Positions 1-5,723 of a stretch of DNA of 5,723 nucleotides are shown here, in pieces. The notes beneath the pieces are model-generated. The model was not told where the DNA came from, did no database searches, and was given only the letters and a program-made list of their open reading frames with translations. The DNA comes from Alphaproteobacteria bacterium. GTDB lineage: Bacteria > Pseudomonadota > Alphaproteobacteria > UBA11222. A program made the translations under genes and the position numbers. The DNA is taken from contig DMKG01000309.1 of NCBI GenBank assembly GCA_003454415.1, positions 1-5,723 of the forward strand, written 5' to 3'. Every line of letters starts with the position of its first letter. The stretch's first letter is position 1.

Positions 1-2
1 GG

Positions 3-395
3 CGCGCGCGCACCCAGCGCCAGTTACGGGTGGGGGAGGAAATCCGCCACCGGCTGGCTGAAATTCTGTCGCGCCAGGACGTGCGCGATCCCGATCTGCT
101 GAATCAGTCCATCACCGTGACGGAAGTGCGTATAAGCCCCGACATGAAACAGGCGCTGGTTTATGCGCGGCCTCTGGGCGCCGGGCCTGACGCCTGTTCC
201 AGGGTGCTGGCGGCCCTCAACCGTTCGGCGGGATTTTTGCGCGGCCGCCTGGGGCGGGAACTGACGCTGCGCCATACGCCGGAACTGCACTTTGCGCTGG
301 ATGAAAGCTTCGATGTGGCCGAGAAGATCGACAGACTGCTGCGCGACTCCCATGTGGCGCAGGATCTGAAGCCGGGATCAGAAAGCACGGATTGA
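3..395 (+). CDS. rbfA: Ribosome-binding factor A, 5' end missing
   Basis: RbfA is a small type-II KH-fold protein that binds the 30S subunit near the 16S rRNA 5' end and helps late maturation, especially in the cold. The reading frame is open from base 3, and the codons before GTG 30 read RARTQRQLR, running into VGEEIRHRLAEIL. This is the conserved alphaproteobacterial N-terminus (typically SQRQLRVGEEIRH). GTG 30 is therefore an internal Val, and the true start lies just upstream of the window. The visible 130 residues hold the rest of the domain: DVRDPDL, ITVTEVRISPDMKQALVY, the LNRSAGFLRGRLGREL helix region, and TPELHFALDESFD followed by a helix. With a few residues added, the length fits the family. 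The TGA stop at 393-395 is followed immediately by the truB ATG, so the two are co-transcribed and probably translationally coupled. The identification is secure; only the start is unseen. Confidence 0.95.
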   Translation, partial: RARTQRQLRVGEEIRHRLAEILSRQDVRDPDLLNQSITVTEVRISPDMKQALVYARPLGAGPDACSRVLAALNRSAGFLRGRLGRELTLRHTPELHFALDESFDVAEKIDRLLRDSHVAQDLKPGSESTD

Positions 396-1349
396 ATGGC
401 CAGGCGCGGAAAAGTCAAAAAGGGCCGGCCGGTCAATGGCTGGGTTTGTCTGGATAAGCCTGTGGGCGTCACCTCGACCCAGATGGTGGGCAAGGTGCGT
501 TACGCCTTCGATGCGCAGAAGGCCGGGCATGCGGGAACCCTCGATCCGCTCGCCAGCGGGGTGCTTGCGATTGCGTTGGGGGATGCGACCAAAACCATTC
601 CCTATGCCGTGGATTCAGAAAAATCCTACCGTTTCACCGTGCGCTGGGGCGAGCAGACCAGCACCGATGACGCGGAAGGCGAAGCGATCGCAACAAGCGA
701 CAGCCGGCCGGAGGAAGCGGCGATCCTTGCCGCATTGCCGGAATTCACCGGCGAAATCCTGCAATTGCCGCCGCGTTTCTCGGCCCTGAAGCTGGCGGGG
801 GAAAGGGCCTATGACCTGGCGCGGGCGGGTAAGGAATTTGAACTGCAGCCCCGCCCGGTGGAGGTCAGGCGATTGCGCCTGATATCCCAGCCGGACCCGG
901 ATTCGGCCATTCTGGAAATGGTTTGCGGAAAAGGGGCCTATGTGCGCGCCATTGCCCGGGATCTGGGCCTGCGCCTGGGCTGTTACGCCCATGCCAGGGA
1001 TATCCGGCGGCTGAAAGTGGGGCCATTTACCCTGGAAAATGCGATTTCGCTGGATATACTGGAGCAATTGGTCCATAACCCCGCATTGTCGGCGCATCTG
1101 CTGCCGGTTGAGACCCCGCTGGACGACATCCCGGCGCTGGCCATCACCGCAAGCGATGCACTCCGCCTGAAGCGGGGCCTGCCGATTCTGGCGCGCAACG
1201 GCCAGATCAGTCCTTCCGGCTCCGTGGTCTGCGCCAGGCTTCATGGCAAGGCCGCAGCCATTGGTTATATAGAGGCGGGGGAGTTCAGGCCGGTGCGCAT
1301 TTTCAACATTCCATCAGGAGTTAGCCAATCCGATGTCGATTACACCTGA
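396..1349 (+). CDS. truB: tRNA pseudouridine(55) synthase TruB
   Basis: TruB converts U55 in the T-loop of elongator tRNAs to pseudouridine. The 317-aa protein has the family features in order: a basic start, then [13 protein letters not shown] (15-27); the catalytic motif [15 protein letters not shown] (43-57), in which Asp50 is the expected nucleophile; [16 protein letters not shown] (77-92); [15 protein letters not shown] (131-145); and [15 protein letters not shown] (177-191), with the conserved KGxYVR segment. The C-terminal third (about 245-303) looks like the small PUA-like TruB C-terminal domain, ending [14 protein letters not shown]. The ATG directly abuts the rbfA stop and has no good Shine-Dalgarno sequence, which suggests translational coupling. 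The last residues (about 305-317) resemble nothing conserved. They are encoded by the rpsO ribosome-binding site and first codons, so the gene overlaps rpsO by 17 bp in another frame. This tail is probably a dispensable extension. Confidence 0.97.
   Translation: MARRGKVKKGRPVNGWVCLDKPVGVTSTQMVGKVRYAFDAQKAGHAGTLDPLASGVLAIALGDATKTIPYAVDSEKSYRFTVRWGEQTSTDDAEGEAIATSDSRPEEAAILAALPEFTGEILQLPPRFSALKLAGERAYDLARAGKEFELQPRPVEVRRLRLISQPDPDSAILEMVCGKGAYVRAIARDLGLRLGCYAHARDIRRLKVGPFTLENAISLDILEQLVHNPALSAHLLPVETPLDDIPALAITASDALRLKRGLPILARNGQISPSGSVVCARLHGKAAAIGYIEAGEFRPVRIFNIPSGVSQSDVDYT
1316..1320 (+). promoter_or_regulatory. Ribosome-binding site of rpsO inside truB
   Basis: AGGAG lies 12 nt before the rpsO ATG at 1333. 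It is inside the truB coding sequence, so ribosomes finishing truB at 1349 pass over it. The spacing is rather long. No better site or alternative in-frame start is nearby, and the encoded start MSITPERK is typical of S15, which fixes ATG 1333 as the start. Confidence 0.7.
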
Positions 1350-1602
1350 GCGCAAACAGGCGCTGATCAAGGAATATGCCCGCAATTCGGGGGATACCGG
1401 TTCCAGCGACGTGCAGGTTGCCCTGCTGACCGAGCGGATCAACAATCTGACCGGGCATTTCAAGGAACACCAGAAAGACAACCATTCCCGCAGAGGCCTG
1501 ATCAAAATGGTCAATCTGCGCCGGAAACTGCTGGATTACATCAAGCGCGAGGACCAGCCCCGTTATGCGGAACTGATCCAGCGGCTGGGTCTGCGCCGTT
1601 AA
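1333..1602 (+). CDS. rpsO: 30S ribosomal protein S15
   Basis: S15 is a primary 16S rRNA-binding protein that contacts the central-domain three-way junction and nucleates assembly of the 30S platform. The 89-aa product has the standard bacterial length and motifs: [32 protein letters not shown] (21-36), and the rRNA-binding block [18 protein letters not shown] (39-56) with its conserved His, Asp and Ser-Arg-Arg residues. [14 protein letters not shown] (58-71) and a terminal [12 protein letters not shown] follow. It starts 17 bp before the truB stop and is followed by pnp with no T-tract terminator between, the same order as in E. coli. S15 commonly represses its own mRNA through a structured leader. 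Here any such leader would have to lie within the 3' end of truB, which I infer but cannot demonstrate. Confidence 0.99.
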   Translation: MSITPERKQALIKEYARNSGDTGSSDVQVALLTERINNLTGHFKEHQKDNHSRRGLIKMVNLRRKLLDYIKREDQPRYAELIQRLGLRR

Positions 1603-1636
1603 GGGTATTAAGGCGTTCAATTTAACCGTTACTGAA

Positions 1637-1663
1637 GCGTGATGCGCAAGGCGCGCGTCACGC
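1637..1663 (+). promoter_or_regulatory. Strong hairpin in rpsO-pnp spacer (leader/processing candidate)
   Basis: GCGTGATGCGC (1637-1647) pairs with GCGCGTCACGC (1653-1663), giving 11 bp with one G-T wobble and a 5-nt loop AAGGC. No T-run follows (the next bases are CCGAAG), so it does not look like an intrinsic terminator. E. coli has an RNase III-cleaved hairpin in this position, through which PNPase autoregulates its mRNA. An equivalent role here is inferred from position only. Confidence 0.6.
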
Positions 1664-1667
1664 CCGA

Positions 1668-1686
1668 AGCCGCCATGGGGGCGGCT
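1668..1686 (+). promoter_or_regulatory. Second hairpin in pnp leader
   Basis: AGCCGCC (1668-1674) pairs with GGCGGCT (1680-1686) around the 5-nt loop ATGGG, giving 7 bp. It lies 4 bp after the first hairpin and about 30 bp before the pnp ATG. There is no T-tract. Together the two stems occupy most of the spacer. The short GC-rich stem is weaker evidence than its neighbour. Confidence 0.45.
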
Positions 1687-1715
1687 GCGGCCTATGAGGA
1701 TGAGGCACGAGAAGT

Positions 1716-3896
<2,181 letters not shown>

Positions 3897-3915
3897 GCAA
3901 CAGCCGGGTGAGAGA

Positions 3916-3948
3916 ATGAAAAAGGGCGCCTGCTGCGCCCTTTTTCAT
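3916..3948. terminator. Bidirectional intrinsic terminator after pnp
   Basis: ATGAAAAAGGGCGC (3916-3929) and GCGCCCTTTTTCAT (3935-3948) form a perfect 14-bp stem with loop CTGCT. The GC-rich core GGGCGC/GCGCCC is followed by T5 on both strands. It can therefore stop pnp transcription 20 nt after its stop codon, and also transcription arriving from the convergent gene on the other strand. Confidence 0.92.
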
Positions 3949-4115
3949 GTTGTGAAGTGCGGTTCGGCAAACGGCCGCCGTGTTGTGCGGGACGGAGATG
4001 GGGAACGGGTATGCGCCCTTTAAGTGGGCATTTCAGCCGTAGGCTTGAAGGAAATTCATTGGCTGGTGCGCCCAACCCCAAGCGCCCCAGAGTATGGGTC
4101 TGGTAAAAAGGGCCG
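3949..4115. other. Gene-free spacer with a weak imperfect hairpin
   Basis: I see no supportable gene here. The open frames are short, lack family signatures and have no good ribosome-binding sites. One imperfect inverted repeat is visible: GGGC (4026-4029) plus CAGCC (4034-4038) can pair with GGCTG (4061-4065) plus GCCC (4070-4073). This leaves a symmetric 4-nt internal loop and a small TGAA/TTCA stem (4046-4049/4055-4058) in the apex. A further 5-bp stem, CCAGA/TCTGG, lies at 4087-4103. These may be chance structures. Confidence 0.4.
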
Positions 4116-4196
4116 CCCAGTGCGGTGGATTTGAAGTTGCTGCTGTTAAATGCGGCGGATATTTACAGCAACTTCAAATCCATAAACCACACTGGG
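4116..4196. repeat. REP-like imperfect palindrome E1
   Basis: The left arm 4116-4142 (CCCAGTGCGG then TGGATTTGAAGTTGCTG) pairs with the right arm 4166-4196. The inner 17 bp are perfect. A 4-nt bulge TAAA (4183-4186) sits only in the right arm, and an outer 10-bp block has a single C:A mismatch (4123/4189). The loop is 23 nt (4143-4165) and offers an alternative pairing, CTGTTAAAT with ATTTACAG. The sequence is clearly more AT-rich than the surrounding genes. Its arm core and a loop word recur in E2. It is not a typical terminator because no T-tract follows. I do not recognise the family; it could be a REP/MITE-type intergenic repeat or a structured RNA. Confidence 0.85.
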
Positions 4197-4208
4197 AACA
4201 TATACTTG

Positions 4209-4284
4209 TTAGTGACCCTAACGAATCTGAAGTTTGTTGAGCGCCTGCGGATAAATGCGACGAACTTCAGATTCGGGTCACTAA
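4209..4284. repeat. REP-like imperfect palindrome E2, related to E1
   Basis: The outer 9 bp pair TTAGTGACC (4209-4217) with GGTCACTAA (4276-4284). A 4-nt bulge CTAA (4218-4221) lies only in the left arm. The next 13 bp are perfect: CGAATCTGAAGTT (4222-4234) with AACTTCAGATTCG (4263-4275). Five more pairs, two of them G-U (4235-4239/4258-4262), close an 18-nt loop. The core AATCTGAAGTT matches GATTTGAAGTT of E1, AGTG recurs at the outer end, and the loop-side word TAAATGCGACG (4252-4262) matches TAAATGCGGCG in E1 (4147-4157). Its right end overlaps the 3' end of the VOC gene, whose TAG stop (4283-4281) lies in the outer stem. The family is unknown to me. Confidence 0.85.
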
Positions 4285-4703
4285 ATCCTTCTTTGCGCGG
4301 GGGGCTCGAAGGTGGACAGAAATTCAAGCAGATTGCCGTCGGGGTCGCGGAAATAGACCGACTGTCCCCAGTTCCCATCGGCGGCGGGGCGCGGCACGGG
4401 GCCATCCTCGATGGCGACGCCGTGTTTTTCCAGCAGGGCGGCCGCATGGGCGATCGGCCCTTCCCAGCGGAAGCAGAAATCGGCCGATCCCGGCATGGGC
4501 TGGCGGGCATGGGGCGACATGGGCTTGCTGGCGGGATGCACATTCATCCGGTTCACACCCAGCTGCATGGAGAAAACCGGCATCTTTCCTTCCCGCCACT
4601 GCTTTTCCCACAGGATTTCCGCCCCCAGCACGTCGCGGTAGAAAGCCAGCGTCGCCTCCATATCGGCGACGGTGATGGCGTAATGGTCAAAGCCTTTGAT
4701 CAT
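4281..4703 (-). CDS. VOC family (glyoxalase-fold) protein, GLOD5-like
   Basis: This 140-aa protein belongs to the vicinal oxygen chelate superfamily: small metalloenzymes such as glyoxalase I, ring-cleaving dioxygenases and fosfomycin-resistance proteins. It opens with the first beta-alpha-beta module, FDHYAITVADMEATLAFYRDVLG (5-27). NRMNVHPASKPMSPHA follows (51-66), then the second module with PGSADFCFRW (71-80), and the hallmark SVYFRDPDGNLLEF (115-128). Likely metal ligands are His7, His56 and Glu127, with Asp75 as a possible fourth; this is inferred from family patterns. The motif set NVHPA...PGSADFCF...SVYFRDPDGNL resembles the glyoxalase-domain-5 group, whose substrate is not well defined, so no specific reaction is assigned. 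ATG 4703 is supported by a strong ribosome-binding site. It converges with pnp, diverges from comM, and ends inside repeat E2, which supplies its stop codon. Confidence 0.9.
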   Translation of the reverse strand: MIKGFDHYAITVADMEATLAFYRDVLGAEILWEKQWREGKMPVFSMQLGVNRMNVHPASKPMSPHARQPMPGSADFCFRWEGPIAHAAALLEKHGVAIEDGPVPRPAADGNWGQSVYFRDPDGNLLEFLSTFEPPAQRRI

Positions 4704-4765
4704 ATTGGTCTCCCCTTTATTCTTGCTGTATTGTGAGGCATTTCCGGGGGGGATGACAAGCTCGC
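4704..4765. promoter_or_regulatory. Divergent promoter spacer between VOC gene and comM
   Basis: These 62 bp must hold the start signals of both divergent genes unless promoters lie inside coding sequence. On the minus strand, TTGTCA (4759-4754) and CACAAT (4735-4730) are 18 bp apart and resemble -35/-10 boxes. On the plus strand, TTGGTC (4705-4710) and TATTGT (4729-4734) are also 18 bp apart but weaker. The two -10 candidates overlap. A run of seven G (4746-4752) lies between the minus-strand boxes. The assignments are by eye and tentative. Confidence 0.3.
4710..4715 (-). promoter_or_regulatory. Ribosome-binding site of the VOC gene
   Basis: On the minus strand GGGGAG is followed by ACCAAT and then the ATG at 4703. 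This purine-rich site at 6-nt spacing is the best in the window and supports the chosen start. Confidence 0.75.
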
Positions 4766-5723
4766 ATGATTGCCCGCGTCTATACGGTTGCGCTGGAAGG
4801 GGTCGACACCCGAGAGGTGGATGTGCAGGCGCAGATCAGTTCCGGTCTGCCCGCCTTCACCCTTGTGGGCCTGCCGGACAAGGCGGTGGCCGAAAGCCGG
4901 GAAAGAGTGCGCGCGGCCCTGGGGGCGATCGGTCTCGCCCTGCCGCCCAAACGCATCACGGTGAACATGGCGCCTGCCGATCTGCCGAAGGAAGGCAGCC
5001 ATTTCGATCTGCCGGTCGCCCTGGCGCTGCTGGTGGCGCTCGACGTTCTGCCGCGCGACGAACTCATGGGTTATACCGCGCTGGGGGAATTGTCTCTGGA
5101 CGGCAATATCACTTTTGTGCCTGGCGTGCTCGCCGCCGCCATCGGGGCGGCCGCGGCGGGACGGGGGCTGATTTGCCCGGCGGAATGCGGGCCGGAGGCG
5201 GCCTTTGCGGCGGATGTAGAAATTCTCGCGCCCCGCAGCCTGCTCTCCCTCGTCAATCATTTCAGGGGAACCCAGGTGCTGAGCCCGCCAAAGCCGCTGA
5301 TCGTGAACCCGCTTTCAGAGACGCGGCTCGATCTGCGCGACATCAAGGGGCAGGAAATGGCGAAGCGCGCTCTTGAGGTTGCGGCGGCGGGCGGGCATAA
5401 CCTGCTGATGCTGGGGCCGCCCGGATCAGGCAAATCCATGCTGGCGCAGCGCCTGCCCGGCCTGCTGCCGCCACTCGACCCCGCCGAGGCGCTGGAGGTC
5501 AGCATGGTGGCGAGCGTCGCGGGGGAATTGCGCAGCGGCGTGATCAGCCGCCAGCGGCCGTTTCGCGACCCGCATCACGCGGCATCCCAGGCGGCGATGG
5601 TGGGGGGCGGTTTGCGCGCGCGGCCGGGTGAAATTTCGCTCGCCCATCTGGGGGTGCTGTTTCTGGACGAATTGCAGGAATTTTCGCGCTCTGTGCTGGA
5701 CAGCCTGCGCCAGCCGCTGGAGA
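4766..5723 (+). CDS. comM: ComM/YifB Mg-chelatase-like AAA+ ATPase, 3' end missing
   Basis: ComM-family proteins are hexameric AAA+ ATPases; in Vibrio cholerae ComM drives branch migration during integration of transforming DNA. The frame is open from ATG 4766 to the window edge, giving 319 full codons of a protein usually about 500 aa long. Residues 1-150 form the N-terminal ChlI-type domain: [62 protein letters not shown], and [11 protein letters not shown]. The AAA+ core begins at DIKGQ (192-196). Walker A is GPPGSGKS (217-224, Lys223), followed by the family signature [17 protein letters not shown] (266-282) and Walker B VLFLDE (297-302). The distal arginine motifs and C-terminal domain lie beyond the window. 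The start matches the family ([10 protein letters not shown]); the ribosome-binding site is poor, a G-run about 13 nt upstream. The gene occurs widely in bacteria not known to be transformable, so its role here is uncertain. Confidence 0.96.
   Translation, partial: MIARVYTVALEGVDTREVDVQAQISSGLPAFTLVGLPDKAVAESRERVRAALGAIGLALPPKRITVNMAPADLPKEGSHFDLPVALALLVALDVLPRDELMGYTALGELSLDGNITFVPGVLAAAIGAAAAGRGLICPAECGPEAAFAADVEILAPRSLLSLVNHFRGTQVLSPPKPLIVNPLSETRLDLRDIKGQEMAKRALEVAAAGGHNLLMLGPPGSGKSMLAQRLPGLLPPLDPAEALEVSMVASVAGELRSGVISRQRPFRDPHHAASQAAMVGGGLRARPGEISLAHLGVLFLDELQEFSRSVLDSLRQPLE

Noticed and set aside
1637..1686. Hairpins after rpsO as intrinsic terminators
   Set aside because: Neither stem is followed by a T-tract, so co-transcription of rpsO with pnp, at least in part, is more likely.
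3916..3990. Possible small peptide starting at the ATG in the pnp terminator (MKKGACCALF...)
   Set aside because: The ATG and first codons are the terminator stem itself. It would be translated only from transcripts that read through, and nothing conserved is seen.
4116..4284. E1 and E2 as CRISPR repeats or transposon terminal repeats flanking a cargo
   Set aside because: There are only two copies, each a self-contained palindrome with a 12-bp gap and no transposase. I saw no flanking target-site duplication by eye. The structure fits a REP-like or structured RNA element better.
4163..4543. A minus-strand frame running from the VOC gene through E2 into E1
   Set aside because: It is out of frame with the conserved VOC protein. 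A slip at the C6 tract near 4299-4304 could join the frames, but nothing supports such a fusion.
4125..4736. A 203-codon plus-strand frame starting inside repeat E1
   Set aside because: It runs through both palindromes and then antisense to the VOC gene. It has no ribosome-binding site and no family signature; its N-terminal part is translated repeat.
4696..5376. A 226-codon plus-strand frame overlapping comM
   Set aside because: It is a shadow of comM, whose own frame from 4766 shows Walker A, Walker B and family motifs. The shadow translation is Gly/Arg/Ala-rich without motifs.

Overview
The window looks like a GC-rich alphaproteobacterial chromosome. The evidence is the gene order rbfA-truB-rpsO-pnp, an RbfA N-terminus of the type QRQLRVGEEIRH, and a PNPase ending in a Gly/Arg-rich tail. 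I cannot place it below class with confidence.

Positions 1-3896 are one co-directional translation/RNA-metabolism cluster on the + strand: rbfA (5' end cut by the window), truB, rpsO and pnp. rbfA and truB abut with no gap, and truB overlaps rpsO by 17 bp. The 113-bp rpsO-pnp gap carries two tandem hairpins without T-tracts. These sit where E. coli has its RNase III-processed pnp autoregulatory leader. The products mature the 30S subunit (RbfA), modify tRNA U55 (TruB), build the small subunit (S15) and degrade RNA (PNPase). A strong 14-bp terminator that works in both directions closes the cluster at 3916-3948.

Positions 3949-4280 hold no gene I can support. The right half contains two large, related, AT-richer imperfect palindromes, E1 (4116-4196) and E2 (4209-4284), 12 bp apart. 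They share an arm core of the form GGATTTGAAGTT / GAATCTGAAGTT. Each has one 20-nt and one 24-nt arm, with the 4 extra bases at the same place, and the two elements are mirror images. E2 runs into the 3' end of the next gene and supplies its stop codon. This paired REP-like element is the most unusual thing in the window; I do not recognise the family.

Positions 4281-4703 (- strand) encode a 140-aa vicinal oxygen chelate (glyoxalase-fold) protein, convergent with pnp. A 62-bp divergent spacer with a G7 tract separates it from a comM/yifB gene (4766 to the window end, + strand). That gene encodes a Mg-chelatase-like AAA+ ATPase linked to DNA branch migration in transformation, and about 319 residues are visible.

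No rRNA, tRNA, CRISPR array, insertion sequence or complete unknown multigene system is visible. The novelty candidates are the E1/E2 pair and the structured leaders of rpsO and pnp.
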